Shown here: positions 1 through 9,884 of the stretch, piece after piece | Layout of the letters: each line of letters opens with the position of its first letter | How positions within the stretch are numbered: position 1 is the first letter of the stretch | From: a virus | Length of the DNA stretch: 40,781 nucleotides | Reading direction: 5' to 3' (one strand) | IMG/VR virus record: IMGVR_UViG_3300032073_006283 | Span: 1-40,781 of that record | Program-made: the position numbers and the translations under genes | The notes under the pieces: generated by a model | The model's input: only the letters and a program-made list of their open reading frames with translations | What the model was told of the DNA's origin: nothing | Database searches by the model: none

Positions 1-2884
1 TCTTCGAGACGAAACTGCAGCAAAATTTGGAATGGAAACAGGAACTAAGGGGGTTGGTAGAAAAAATCTTGAGGAATTTAGGCAAAAACAAAGAGCGCAA
101 CTTGAAGATGCTATTGAAAATAATGACAAAGTCCAAGAGCAAGAGCGGAAGCAATTAAATTTTCTGAGAGTCAAGGCTATTTCCGACGCTCAATTTCAGG
201 CTCAAAAAAATCAACTCGACCGAGATCTAGTCGAGAAAAATAAAACTAATAATGCTGCATTAGAACTCTATAGCAAATCCTTGACGGCAACCGCAAAAGG
301 GCAAATGAAACACAATATGGAGCAAAACAAAATAAACTCTCGACAAAAGCAAGCTCAACTCAACGCACTCAAGACTATGAAGAATGCTTTCATTCAAAAA
401 TCTCAAGACACTTCAAGTGGACTTGGGCAAGAAATGAAAAATGTTTTTGAGTCGGGGCAAGGACAAGAGGGACTTGAGAAAATTCTTGGAAAAGGGGGTT
501 TACAGGAATTTAATAACCTCGCTAACGCGGGAGAGCTCGATAAGGCTGTCGCAAATATAGACCCGGAAAAGTTTAGACAAATTTTAGTTATGGTGAATGA
601 GCAAAATCTTTTAAACGACTCAATTAAAAGGTTTTACGAAGCTCAAGATGAGCTTAGGGATAGCGCATTTGAAAAAGCGAAGGGTGAAAAAGATCTTGCT
701 GAAGACAAGCTCGATAATGAAAGAGATATCAATAAAGTTCTTGAAGATAGGGTTACTATTGCTCAAAAACTTAAAGAATTACAAGAAAGCAGGGACACCG
801 GAAAGGCGTTTGCGGATAAATACTCTAGTCTAATGCTAGAAAACCAAGATTTACAAGGGCAAATGTCCCTTGCGAGGATCGGCGGAGGCACTGCTACTCA
901 ACAATATAATTTTGCAAGAAATCAAGCTACGGTCGGCTATAATGTAAAAAGAGCGTTTACGGTGGAGGACCGAGAAAATACTGCTCGAAAAAGAATTCAA
1001 ACAATCATGAAGGGTAGTGGCTTTGAAGAAAATATGGGTGCAGAAAGCATGCATACAATGTCTCCCACCGAATTACTTGCACAAGCAAGACTGCATGACA
1101 AGGGCAACGCGGAAACGCTAGGGGAGGGGGTTCATCAGAGTTTAGAATCTCAGCTTGAAAATGTAGAAAAAATGATCCAAGGAAATGGGAAACTGCTTGA
1201 GCAAGAAGACGAACGGTTTAAGAATATGCAAGAACTTGTAAAGATCCAGCATGAATTTGTTCATGGACAGGATGCTTTTGCGAACGGCATGCAAATGGCA
1301 TTCAAGGATGCTAATGATCGAGCCGCTACTTTTAGCCATCGACTTGGAAAAGTTTTGCCCGAAACATTCTCTAAAAACATGAGCGACGCCATGATGAAAG
1401 TTATTCGAGAAGGAAGCGATTGGGAGGACGCAATGCGTGGTGCTGCCATAGGAGTCTTGGATCAACTAAACCAAATGTTCACTCAGCAAATAATGGATCA
1501 AGCTTTTGGCAGCATGTTTGACGAAGGAGAGGATCCGGCACTTGCTGCAACAATGAGTCTTGACAACGCGATAAGGGTTGATCTAGCAACAAGCATCTCG
1601 AACCTCTCCAGCAATATTAGTTCTTTAACAGGAGCAATAAACTCAATGCCGAAAACCTCTGTTGCGAGCCCCAGCGGTATCGATCAAACCGATACGACTA
1701 AGAAGACTAACGGTAACTACCAAGGCGGCCCGGTTCGATTAAACAAAGGCGGACAAGTTCCTTCGATGCTCACCAACGGAGAATTTGTGATGGGTAAAGA
1801 AGCAGTTTCAAGACTTGGCATTGGAAACATGAACCTAATGAATCAAGGTAAAATTCCAAAATTTAATGAAGGCGGTTTTGCTGAAGGGTTTGGGAATTCA
1901 CTTGCAAGCGGAGCAGGAGCCATGGCCTCAGGACTTTTAATGAAAGAATTGATGGGTGACCCAGAAGATAATCACAAAAAATGGACTCGACCCAAAGATG
2001 CTTTCGAACAAAACCGAGCATGGAAACGTAACAAAATGTCTGCACATTTTATGCGCAACAGCTCGGGTGTTCGAACCGAAGTTGGAGAGGCCCGTCAAGC
2101 AAGAGAAAAGGAGCTGCAAAAATGGATCGCCAAACAAGAAGAAAAACAAGCTCTTGGCAGACAAATCGTTGGGATTATCGGAAACGCTGTTACCGCTGGC
2201 GCAATGAAAGAATTTGGTAGCGATACAGGCTGGGGAAGCAAAGTTAACGAAGACGGCACCAAAGTTTCCGCTTTCGACAGAGTAGACGCAGGTCTTGGCA
2301 TAAACCAAATGGGAGCAAAAATGCAAAATTGGGCTTTAGATAAGCAGGGCTACAACGTGGGGGACGGCCCTCACAATTTTGTAGATGACTCAGATTATGC
2401 AAAAATGGACGCATACAATCAAAACAAAAAAGACATTGCTCGACGGGACGGAAAAAGCTGGCTTGAAAAAACCATGTCTTGGACAGGTCGTCAAGCTTTG
2501 TACTCTGGAGGCAATGTAAGCGGCCCAGCAGGTATCGATAAAGTTCCCGCAATGCTCACAGAAGGAGAATACGTTATCAATGCCAATGCCGCAAGAAAAA
2601 TCGGCATGCCCGCACTCGAAAAAATCAACGCCGGAAGATTCAATGAAGGCGGCCTCGTTGGCGAAACAACCAAATCATCAGAAGCTTCTTCTGCGGGCGG
2701 CATGACCAACAACATCAACATCAGCGTTAATGTCGAAGGAGGCAACGCAAAAGACGGAGCAAAATCAGGCGACTCAAGCGGATCCGATAAGAAAACTAGA
2801 ATGGATGATCTTAGCAAAAAAATAAAACAACAAGTCGTTATGGTTATCAAAGAAGAAAATAGACCCGGAGGGCTCTTGGGCTAA
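1..2884 (+). CDS. Tail tape measure protein, C-terminal part (5' partial)
   Basis: The first ATG in frame is at 32, but the frame has no stop back to base 1, so the gene almost certainly starts outside the window and the ATG is an internal Met; residue numbers here count from 32. About the first 280 residues are rich in Glu, Lys and Gln and look like coiled coil. Two copies of the glycine-rich motif typical of tape measure C-termini follow: GGQVPSMLTNGEFVMG within residues ~565-591 and the related VPAMLTEGEYVIN within ~824-850, each followed by an N-E-G-G sequence. Tape measure proteins set tail length and act in DNA ejection. The stop TAA overlaps the next ATG by one base (TAATG), which suggests translational coupling. 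The downstream tail-tip gene order supports the call. The total length is unknown. Confidence 0.85.
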   Translation, partial: LRDETAAKFGMETGTKGVGRKNLEEFRQKQRAQLEDAIENNDKVQEQERKQLNFLRVKAISDAQFQAQKNQLDRDLVEKNKTNNAALELYSKSLTATAKGQMKHNMEQNKINSRQKQAQLNALKTMKNAFIQKSQDTSSGLGQEMKNVFESGQGQEGLEKILGKGGLQEFNNLANAGELDKAVANIDPEKFRQILVMVNEQNLLNDSIKRFYEAQDELRDSAFEKAKGEKDLAEDKLDNERDINKVLEDRVTIAQKLKELQESRDTGKAFADKYSSLMLENQDLQGQMSLARIGGGTATQQYNFARNQATVGYNVKRAFTVEDRENTARKRIQTIMKGSGFEENMGAESMHTMSPTELLAQARLHDKGNAETLGEGVHQSLESQLENVEKMIQGNGKLLEQEDERFKNMQELVKIQHEFVHGQDAFANGMQMAFKDANDRAATFSHRLGKVLPETFSKNMSDAMMKVIREGSDWEDAMRGAAIGVLDQLNQMFTQQIMDQAFGSMFDEGEDPALAATMSLDNAIRVDLATSISNLSSNISSLTGAINSMPKTSVASPSGIDQTDTTKKTNGNYQGGPVRLNKGGQVPSMLTNGEFVMGKEAVSRLGIGNMNLMNQGKIPKFNEGGFAEGFGNSLASGAGAMASGLLMKELMGDPEDNHKKWTRPKDAFEQNRAWKRNKMSAHFMRNSSGVRTEVGEARQAREKELQKWIAKQEEKQALGRQIVGIIGNAVTAGAMKEFGSDTGWGSKVNEDGTKVSAFDRVDAGLGINQMGAKMQNWALDKQGYNVGDGPHNFVDDSDYAKMDAYNQNKKDIARRDGKSWLEKTMSWTGRQALYSGGNVSGPAGIDKVPAMLTEGEYVINANAARKIGMPALEKINAGRFNEGGLVGETTKSSEASSAGGMTNNINISVNVEGGNAKDGAKSGDSSGSDKKTRMDDLSKKIKQQVVMVIKEENRPGGLLG

Positions 2885-4185
2885 TGAGCTTTTCGGGACA
2901 TGAACAAGTTTTTATAGTTCAGAATCAGTTGGTTTCTGGAATATCCAACTGCAGCATGTCGTACAACACACAAACACAACCTCTTTATATTGCTGGGCTT
3001 GGATACGTTGACAATTTTATTAGCGGCCCAACCGAAGGTCAAGTTGAAGTATCTAGATACATGCTTGGAGAAGATTTTGTAAAAGAAATTGGTGACGAAG
3101 ATCGTGTTCAAGGCGGCATTATATTTGACAGCGGGCGCAGCGTTGGATTCACTCGCGGAAGATTATTAAATTATAGAGTGAGCTGTAATGTAGGAGAAAT
3201 CCCCACCGTCGACAACACCTTTAAAGTCTATGGAAATCTTGGCGGAGGAGTCAGTCCGTTTGCGCTCTGGAACGGCAGCTCTGCATACTCACAAGATAGT
3301 CTTGTTTCCGTCAAGCGCACCGCCACAGACGGATTTGCTAATGATCTTGTTTACAAATCAAGCACCGCAATCACTGCTCCTGCCGCTGGGGATGTTAATG
3401 CAGACCCCGAATCTTCGCCTAACTGGGATGAAGTTTCGATGCTCGACGCAAAAGAAATTTTAGCAAACACATCAAAAATAAATGAAAGAAATTATATTAT
3501 TCCAACACAAGGAAGTATAGACATTAGTTTTAAAGGTTCAATATATAAAACAGAAACAAATACTTTGAGTGAGTTTGCTGGTGCTAATCCTATACTTGGT
3601 TTTAATTATTCAAGGGGTCTAGATTTAGATTCATTATATGCTTTAAGAGAGGAAGCTGATAGTGGTACTCCCATAACAGACTACGAAGCTCTCGATGTTC
3701 AAATTATTTATCCAATCAAGACGACATTTGATTTTACTGTGTCTATGGATAATTATAAACTGTCTGATATGAGAGCTTTTTTGGATTATGCTAACTGGGT
3801 TAACGGTAGAATAGAACAAGATATTGTTGTTGAGATGAAAGACCCTCAAACTGGAACTGTTCTCATGGAGTACAGTATTAAAAAGGCTAAACTGTTGAGC
3901 GAAGGAGTTACCTCTCCGTCTCAACAAGAAGCTACGTTAAATGTTTCCTTCGAGGGCGTTGAAACCGAGGAGTTTTCTCCGTTTTTTGGGGAGTATAGAA
4001 ATACATCTACTGATGCAATTATATATCGTGCTCAATATTTACAGCTTGCTTCTGTTGATCCAGGAGATGGCAGCGATTGGCGCGGAAATTACGTTGAGGT
4101 ATACAAAGAAGATTCTTCTAAGTATGTGGAGCTCAGCGACTTACCTGAGTATAAACACGCGCAAGTGGAGACCCGAAGGCAATGA
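2884..4185 (+). CDS. Tail structural protein, tube/distal-tail-like, with inserted binding-like module
   Basis: A 433-aa protein with no signal peptide or membrane segment, lying between the tape measure and a second similar tail protein. The N-terminal ~115 residues and residues ~195-360 look like two beta-rich halves, as in tail-tube or distal-tail folds; this is inferred from pattern and position, not from a named family. Between them, at ~125-185, is an aromatic module (LWNGSSAYSQDSLVSV, later NWDEV) like the carbohydrate-binding-type modules elsewhere in this tail cluster. The last ~65 residues hold a second small module (DPGDGSDWRGNYVEVY) whose DNA is repeated in the 5120 gene. Bases 3480-3900 are clearly more AT-rich than the module next to them, which suggests that the module was gained separately. 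The start ATG overlaps the upstream stop and the end overlaps the next gene by 4 nt (ATGA). Confidence 0.6.
   Translation: MSFSGHEQVFIVQNQLVSGISNCSMSYNTQTQPLYIAGLGYVDNFISGPTEGQVEVSRYMLGEDFVKEIGDEDRVQGGIIFDSGRSVGFTRGRLLNYRVSCNVGEIPTVDNTFKVYGNLGGGVSPFALWNGSSAYSQDSLVSVKRTATDGFANDLVYKSSTAITAPAAGDVNADPESSPNWDEVSMLDAKEILANTSKINERNYIIPTQGSIDISFKGSIYKTETNTLSEFAGANPILGFNYSRGLDLDSLYALREEADSGTPITDYEALDVQIIYPIKTTFDFTVSMDNYKLSDMRAFLDYANWVNGRIEQDIVVEMKDPQTGTVLMEYSIKKAKLLSEGVTSPSQQEATLNVSFEGVETEEFSPFFGEYRNTSTDAIIYRAQYLQLASVDPGDGSDWRGNYVEVYKEDSSKYVELSDLPEYKHAQVETRRQ
3991..4113 (+). repeat. Repeated tail module, copy A
   Basis: The DNA begins with gagtatagaaatacatctac and encodes EYRNTST-D-AII through VEVYKED. 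It closely matches copy B at 5381-5512, which is 9 bases longer because three codons are added next to the DGxxW segment. The identity covers silent positions, which points to a DNA copying event and not only to protein-level conservation. Confidence 0.85.
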
Positions 4186-5123
4186 GTCAGTTTGTCAGCT
4201 TCAGAGATTGCCTCGTTACAATCGGAGCGTTTCAAGTCTACGCTACATCTGTGAGCCTTGACATGCAAACCACATTGCAAAAAGACGTTCGGTTAAACGG
4301 CTTTGATCTTGAGCGGGTCGGCGCCACAGTCAATGATCCTGCGCTGGTACCAACAGATGGAGTAAAGGGAACGCTCAGTGTTGAGTTCGTAGTTTCCAAG
4401 CAGCACTTTAGCTACGATGATGTTAAAAATGAAAATACAATCGCAAGCATCTTTGAGTTGAATAAACAAACTTCCACTGAACTTCAGCAATTTGGTAGAG
4501 TTGGTAGTTACAGGTTTTTTAATGCTGGTTTGAAGGGGTTTTCTTTTAGCATGAAGCCTTTTGATCTTATTCGTGCTCGCGCAGAGTATGAAATATTTGG
4601 CAGCATAATTCAAGTTTCCAAGGAGCTTGATGTAGTTGATAACATAAATCCCGCAGAAGGTTTAAAGAGTTTTGGGGATGTGTCTGTTGATGGAATAAAT
4701 TTACAGGATGGATCTAGATTTAATGTACAACTTCTTTCGGCTCAATATAAGGTGTCTGCAAATAGGGCTTATAATTTTTCAATACGAGCAAACGAGCATC
4801 CTATTGCAAACTACGTGCCTGGAGCTATAATGCCTTATAGGGTGTCTTTGTCAGACATGTCAATCGAGACACAGATAACTTCAAATAAAATTATTCCCGC
4901 AGTCAATGAAACAGGTAGAATGCAGCACGGATTTGATGGAGAAGATTTTTCAGAAATAGAAATCGAGCTACAACTGTTCGAGGCAAAAGACGAGAGTGCT
5001 GATGGACAGAGCGATTTGCTCGCTAAGTTTGGGTGCGTTGGTCAGGTTACTCAGCAAAGCTTGTCTGCTCAACAAGGTTCGTATTTGAATGGAAATTTTA
5101 CAGTAAGGCAGGTGATTAAATGA
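4182..5123 (+). CDS. Tail structural protein, tube/distal-tail-like
   Basis: A 313-aa soluble, beta-rich protein of no family I can name. Its layout (an N-terminal half with a G-T-L-S-V-E-F strand, then a half ending IEIELQLFEAKDES) parallels the protein just upstream, so the two may be distant paralogues with doubled tail-tube-type folds; this is inference. It carries no obvious catalytic motif. The position between the tape measure and the gpM-like gene fits a distal tail or tube-terminator-like structural role. It begins inside the upstream stop and ends with a 4-nt ATGA overlap with the next gene, preceded by aaggcaggtg as a ribosome-binding sequence. Bases 4620-4800 are more AT-rich than the rest of the gene. 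Confidence 0.55.
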   Translation: MSQFVSFRDCLVTIGAFQVYATSVSLDMQTTLQKDVRLNGFDLERVGATVNDPALVPTDGVKGTLSVEFVVSKQHFSYDDVKNENTIASIFELNKQTSTELQQFGRVGSYRFFNAGLKGFSFSMKPFDLIRARAEYEIFGSIIQVSKELDVVDNINPAEGLKSFGDVSVDGINLQDGSRFNVQLLSAQYKVSANRAYNFSIRANEHPIANYVPGAIMPYRVSLSDMSIETQITSNKIIPAVNETGRMQHGFDGEDFSEIEIELQLFEAKDESADGQSDLLAKFGCVGQVTQQSLSAQQGSYLNGNFTVRQVIK

Positions 5124-8100
5124 GTTATATATATAAAGGTTTTTGGAGTCCTACGGAGGAATATAAGACCAAGGATCTGGTTAGATACTACTCTTCCGAC
5201 GGTTACAATCAAACTTCTGACGTTTATAAATGTATTGCCGATGCTCCTGACAAATGGAGAAGAAGACCCAACTATCCTGCGGGCACGATTCTGACGTACA
5301 AAAACTTTACTTGGGAGGCAGTCTGGTCGACTGTCACTCCGGCGGCTACTCCAAATTCAAAACAGAGCGTCAGGAGCCCTGAGTATAGAAATACATCTAC
5401 TAATGCAATTATATCTCGCGCTCAATGGTTACAGCTTCCTTTTTTTGATCCAGACGAACAACCTGACGGTTTCGGGTGGCGCGAAGATTACGTTGAGGTA
5501 TACGAAGAAGATGCGTGGAGGCGAATTGATACTGCATTTCATTGTCCTTTGAAGAATTTTAGGTATCCTGTTATGAACAACGAAGGCTCTATAATTAGCG
5601 CTGTTGAAGTGTTGGTCCAATCTAATGGGCAATATAGGGTTGTTAGTTTTGATGGAGCTAATGAGTATGACGTTCAGACAGGCCTTGCTAGACATGCTGA
5701 TGCTCAAGAGCTTGCAAGAAGTAATGTATACAATTTCGTATATTTGAATTCGCAAGATTTATCCTCTGCCACAACTGGGTCTAGCGGATGGAGTGGTAGC
5801 GTGTATTATTCGGCGGGTATTTGGTCGGGGCCAAATGGGCCAACTGATGAGCTTGAGGTTAACTCTCTGTTTTGGACAAAGGTTGACTCTCTTGACCCTG
5901 ATTACGATAGCATCGTTAACGCTGGCTGGGGCGATGTAAATACATACGACACCTCTTCTCAGGAATATGGTTCAACCAGTCTAAGAACGCTGGTAGAAGG
6001 GCAGTACGGCTCTTCTGATAGCTCTCAAGAAATTTCTTTTGATGAAGTTCAGGGGGAAACTGACTCTGACGCTTATTATATTTCAAACGTACAAAACTAC
6101 CAAGGCGAATTTGAGAAGTCTACGGAATACCAACAGTTTGACGTCGTTCGGAATCCGCACTCTCATTTATTTTGTTATGCCAGAACAGACATATCTCAAC
6201 CAGATGATTTTGACAATGGTGATGATCTTATTTTTACAAACGTAACAATAAAGTCTCCTGTGGAAAATGTTCAAAATGCAAGACATGTCGGAACAATAGA
6301 GCTTGATCAAGGAAGCTTGCAAGTTAATACTGCTGCTGCCTCCAACTTCTCTCAACTGAAAATAGGTAACGTAATTGATTTTACAAATTCTGCATTAACT
6401 CAATCCCAAAATAACCAAAGGTTTATTGTTATCGGCAGCTCTGATTCCATTTTGTATCTTGGCGCTTATGGTTCGCTTGATCCTTCTGAGTTTGGGATGG
6501 GCAGTCTAATGGCTCACGAGTCTGGAGTAACGTTTAATGCTAAAAGGCAGTCTGTGGAGATTAATATCAACTCCCCTGACCACGATCTATGGAGTACCGA
6601 CCAGTTCTTTTTTGACGCGGACTATGGATCTACTGTAAATTTTACCGCAAAAAATAGACATTTTGATTACGGCGACGGATATCAATCTGTTGCCCCTCTT
6701 GGGATAAACTCCATAAGAATGGAGATGGACTTAAAATTCTCAAACAGAAGCAATCGAGAAGCTAATTGTATTGTTCATTTTCTTGAAAACAATCTTGGCC
6801 AGCACGAAACTGACAAACAAACTCATGAGCTTAGATACGACCAGGGCATTTCAGGTTTCAGGATGGACGGAGATTCTCTTTTCTTTCCATATAGAAATAA
6901 TGAAAATTTAATAAGAAGATTTTATTGTTTTAGTTATAATCATGATGTAGAAAATGAAGATGTTAATTCTGTACAAGCTAATATAATAAATACTACCTCT
7001 TCTTCTCTTGGTGTTGCTACTCAAATGTTTGTCACAAAGGCTGAAGCTTGGTCTGCTGATGAGGAGTACGCTCAGCATAGTGTTGTTTTTTGCCCAGAAA
7101 ATTTAAAGTATTATTATTCTTGGTCCGAGACTAGAAATAGGTCTTTTAGGCCTTACCTGCTTGAGTCTAATACAAACAATATATCAGGAGCTACATCCGC
7201 AAGGGTTACTTCAATCAACAAACACATGTGGACAAGAGAATTTTATTGGAAACCTTCCGTCCCTTTGTCTGTAGAGCATAACACTGCTATTAAGGAATAT
7301 ACTTCTACAGCGTCTTCATATGCTCAATATTTTCCTGAACATAAACAAAACATAAGTAACCTGTCGTTCGAATTAAAGTTTGAAAATAGAAGCGATAATG
7401 AAGCTTATGCTATACTTCACTTTCTTGAATCTCATTTGGGTTATTTATCTTTCCTTTTTGTTCCTCCTGCGCCTTACAACCGAAAAAGAAGGTTCTATTG
7501 TGAGTCATGGCAGCACACTTATGTTTTTAAAAACAATCATACTATTAGCGCCAGTTTCAAACAGTTCCCTCTGGGGCAGAATACTCCTCTGGATGATGAT
7601 GAAATCGACAATATAGCCCCCGAAGAAAAACCATCTCCTGGAAAACTTTCTCTAGATTTAGACGTTGATTTTGAAATAAATAAACCCGAAAATTCTGAAG
7701 ACTTACCTTTAAAAAAAGTAATTTCTCTTAAAAACATTGGGGATAAAAAAATAACCATAAGCTCTTGCACTCTGTCTAATTCGGAAAAGTTTGCAAAGTC
7801 TCCAGTAGGGGTTTATAAAAACCAAATCTCAATAAGTGGGAAAACCTATATCCCTGATGGAAGTTATAGTCTTAAAGAGTCTTCGGAGGGAAGCGTTGTC
7901 TATGTCGGCGCCAGTAATGCTTACGTTCACGACTCTAGCGGAAGGGTGTTTGCTGATAATATTGATGGCTCGGGACTTCAGGAGAACTTGTATCAAGGCA
8001 TTGATTCTCATGTCTCTGAAATTATTGACGAGCAATTAGAAATTGGTGCCGGGGAGCAAAGGTTTATCGAGATTTATTTTACAGCGAAAAGCACAGATTT

Positions 8101-9877
8101 AACGCAGGCCTTGTTAACCTTTGAATACTATTCTGATCCAGCCGAAGAATTTTTATACGAACAAAATCTAACTGGGATAAATGGAGAAAAATATTATCTT
8201 GAAGGAAACTTAATACAGCACCAGGGGGAAGTCTGGAGGGTAACCACTTCGTTTGATTCTGGAGCTTCATTTTCTGGCGACCAAAGTAATTTAGTCAAGC
8301 ATGAAACCTCTGTCGTTTCCACTATAGACGCTTATGTTAACAGGGTTCAGAGCGACGCTCGTAAGTCAGCGTTGTATACTAATTTAAATTTTTCCTCAAA
8401 CCCAATTGGCGCATCATATTCTTTTAATGATTACGACTTTAGCGATTGCGTAGATTTTTATCGAGATAAAAGTGGAGAAAACTTTTTCAAAAACATACAG
8501 GCTAACGCTTCTCATGATTCGTGCGAGATTGCCCTTATTGCTCTTGAGGAAGATTTTATTTCCGTATCAGGATTGCCTTCCCTTGGTGTTGGCCTGTATT
8601 TGACTCGGGTTTATTGGGATGGTTCAAAGTATATAGATTACGACACAATTGGAGCAGAGATTGTTGACGAGAATGGGGCTACCGCTTCTGCTGAAAAAGT
8701 TATTGAGGGAACAATTCCTAATCCTGGAGCGACTGAAGTGGGCTTCGAGTGGAAATCAAACTCCGTAAATAATGCTCCTGGAATATTGTTGGTTCATTAT
8801 CCTGAGGGACAGCTTTTTGAGCTGTCCGATAATAAAAAAATAAAGCTCTCTATTGCGCCTTTAGAAGATTTATCTAAAATTAATCTTAAAGGTTATATCG
8901 TTCAAAAAAACAACTTGCCTTCTTGCGAATCTATTAATTTGGCTCAAAAAATATCTTCTAGTAGTGAGATAGGCGCTCTTGAACTCGAAGACTTCTCTGA
9001 GGTTAACGTTTTTATTTCTGGGGATATTCATTCCTCTTCTGTCGACCGCCCTGCATTAACTTTTGGGGGGCCCTGGAAGGAAGATGTTGTTGTTAATTTA
9101 TATTTGGGCCGTGCGTTTTGGAAGAATATTTCAACGGGTAAAATTAAAAACCTGTCTGAAGTTATACGAGACGGAATAAATGTTTCGAGTGATTTAAGCG
9201 GCCATGCTTTGACTATATTGCCATGCAGTATTAAAGGCTCTGGAGGCGCTGGAGGAAACGCTATGATTACCGAAGGGGAAATATATGAAGCTGGACAACC
9301 TGTTGGTTCGAATGAAAATTACATACCCGCTAGCAAGGGCCAGAGCGGCGGAGACGCTATGATCATCGACGGGCTAGAGGAGGACGCACAGGTAAATATA
9401 TATTTGTTAAGCAAGTCGTCTTTAAGAGCGGGAGGCGGTGGTGGTGCTGGTGGAACATTCAATTCTACGGGGTCAAGAATTAAAACCAGTGGCTTTGTTA
9501 ACTTTGCCGGCGGCGGAGGAGGCGGAGCTCCAATGGGTGCGCCTGGAGGGTCTGGTGCAAAAGCGGGCTCCAACGCAGGGGGCGGCAAGGGCGGAGAAGC
9601 AATTAATAATGATCTCAATCAGAAAACTCATTTGTGCGACGGAGCTTCTGGCGGCAACTATGGAGATTCTGGAGAAAGCATTACGCTTGGTTCGGAAGTT
9701 ATTCTTGAAGGGGGGCTTCCTGGTGCCGCCATAAAAATTGAGGACGGATTTATTCCTGTTTCTTATTATAAGTACGATCTCTCCACAGGAGGCGCAGCAC
9801 AAGTTAATGTTGTTCAATTGAGCGGTAGGAACACTCTTGACCTGCAGTGCTTTTCTGGCGAAATAATAGATGTTTAG
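5120..9877 (+). CDS. Multidomain tail-tip protein with duplicated gpM-like domain and glycine-rich adhesin tip
   Basis: A 1585-aa protein. In order: a carbohydrate-binding-type aromatic module (~4-46); repeat module copy B (~88-131); a short aromatic module (~327-345); a gpM-like domain (~505-625, with HFDYGDGYQS, then a F-NRSN-EA stretch and HFLE); another aromatic module (~642-675, WSADEEYAQHSVVF); a second gpM-like domain (~718-818, with ELKFENRSDNEA, HFLE and RRFYCESW); an Ig/ASH-like segment (~845-1020, with VISLKNIGDKKITISSC and EQRFIEIYFTA); then a glycine-rich region (~1374-1535) with GGGGGAGG and GGGGGGAPMG. Lambda gpM is a ~110-aa minor tail protein at the tip, and finding it before the gpL and gpK homologues supports the assignment. 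Glycine-rich segments like this occur in receptor-binding tips such as T4-like gp38. The fusion and the duplication are unusual. The receptor is unknown. Confidence 0.7.
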   Translation: MSYIYKGFWSPTEEYKTKDLVRYYSSDGYNQTSDVYKCIADAPDKWRRRPNYPAGTILTYKNFTWEAVWSTVTPAATPNSKQSVRSPEYRNTSTNAIISRAQWLQLPFFDPDEQPDGFGWREDYVEVYEEDAWRRIDTAFHCPLKNFRYPVMNNEGSIISAVEVLVQSNGQYRVVSFDGANEYDVQTGLARHADAQELARSNVYNFVYLNSQDLSSATTGSSGWSGSVYYSAGIWSGPNGPTDELEVNSLFWTKVDSLDPDYDSIVNAGWGDVNTYDTSSQEYGSTSLRTLVEGQYGSSDSSQEISFDEVQGETDSDAYYISNVQNYQGEFEKSTEYQQFDVVRNPHSHLFCYARTDISQPDDFDNGDDLIFTNVTIKSPVENVQNARHVGTIELDQGSLQVNTAAASNFSQLKIGNVIDFTNSALTQSQNNQRFIVIGSSDSILYLGAYGSLDPSEFGMGSLMAHESGVTFNAKRQSVEININSPDHDLWSTDQFFFDADYGSTVNFTAKNRHFDYGDGYQSVAPLGINSIRMEMDLKFSNRSNREANCIVHFLENNLGQHETDKQTHELRYDQGISGFRMDGDSLFFPYRNNENLIRRFYCFSYNHDVENEDVNSVQANIINTTSSSLGVATQMFVTKAEAWSADEEYAQHSVVFCPENLKYYYSWSETRNRSFRPYLLESNTNNISGATSARVTSINKHMWTREFYWKPSVPLSVEHNTAIKEYTSTASSYAQYFPEHKQNISNLSFELKFENRSDNEAYAILHFLESHLGYLSFLFVPPAPYNRKRRFYCESWQHTYVFKNNHTISASFKQFPLGQNTPLDDDEIDNIAPEEKPSPGKLSLDLDVDFEINKPENSEDLPLKKVISLKNIGDKKITISSCTLSNSEKFAKSPVGVYKNQISISGKTYIPDGSYSLKESSEGSVVYVGASNAYVHDSSGRVFADNIDGSGLQENLYQGIDSHVSEIIDEQLEIGAGEQRFIEIYFTAKSTDLTQALLTFEYYSDPAEEFLYEQNLTGINGEKYYLEGNLIQHQGEVWRVTTSFDSGASFSGDQSNLVKHETSVVSTIDAYVNRVQSDARKSALYTNLNFSSNPIGASYSFNDYDFSDCVDFYRDKSGENFFKNIQANASHDSCEIALIALEEDFISVSGLPSLGVGLYLTRVYWDGSKYIDYDTIGAEIVDENGATASAEKVIEGTIPNPGATEVGFEWKSNSVNNAPGILLVHYPEGQLFELSDNKKIKLSIAPLEDLSKINLKGYIVQKNNLPSCESINLAQKISSSSEIGALELEDFSEVNVFISGDIHSSSVDRPALTFGGPWKEDVVVNLYLGRAFWKNISTGKIKNLSEVIRDGINVSSDLSGHALTILPCSIKGSGGAGGNAMITEGEIYEAGQPVGSNENYIPASKGQSGGDAMIIDGLEEDAQVNIYLLSKSSLRAGGGGGAGGTFNSTGSRIKTSGFVNFAGGGGGGAPMGAPGGSGAKAGSNAGGGKGGEAINNDLNQKTHLCDGASGGNYGDSGESITLGSEVILEGGLPGAAIKIEDGFIPVSYYKYDLSTGGAAQVNVVQLSGRNTLDLQCFSGEIIDV
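5381..5512 (+). repeat. Repeated tail module, copy B
   Basis: This is the partner of copy A at 3991-4113 and encodes residues ~88-131 of the 1585-aa protein. The 5' part (gagtatagaaatacatctac) and the 3' part (attacgttgaggtatac) are identical in the two copies. The centre differs by three extra codons and by substitutions at all base types. Confidence 0.85.
9239..9720 (+). repeat. Glycine-rich coding region (polyglycine-type adhesin tip)
   Basis: About 160 codons are dominated by Gly, with Ala, Ser and Asn between the runs, including GGGGGAGG near 9431 and GGGGGG near 9509. Such sequences can form packed polyglycine-II helices in phage adhesins. The antisense strand reads as proline-rich open frames here, which are only the mirror of these codons. 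Confidence 0.75.
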
Positions 9878-9884
9878 TTAAACT

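Noticed and set aside
3991-5512. The two near-identical modules as template and variable repeats of a diversity-generating retroelement
   Set aside because: The differences are not limited to adenines and include an extra 9 bases, and no reverse transcriptase is encoded in the window.
9319-9618. Minus-strand proline-rich open frame
   Set aside because: It is the antisense reading of the glycine-rich codons of the plus-strand tail protein, with no start signal or gene context.
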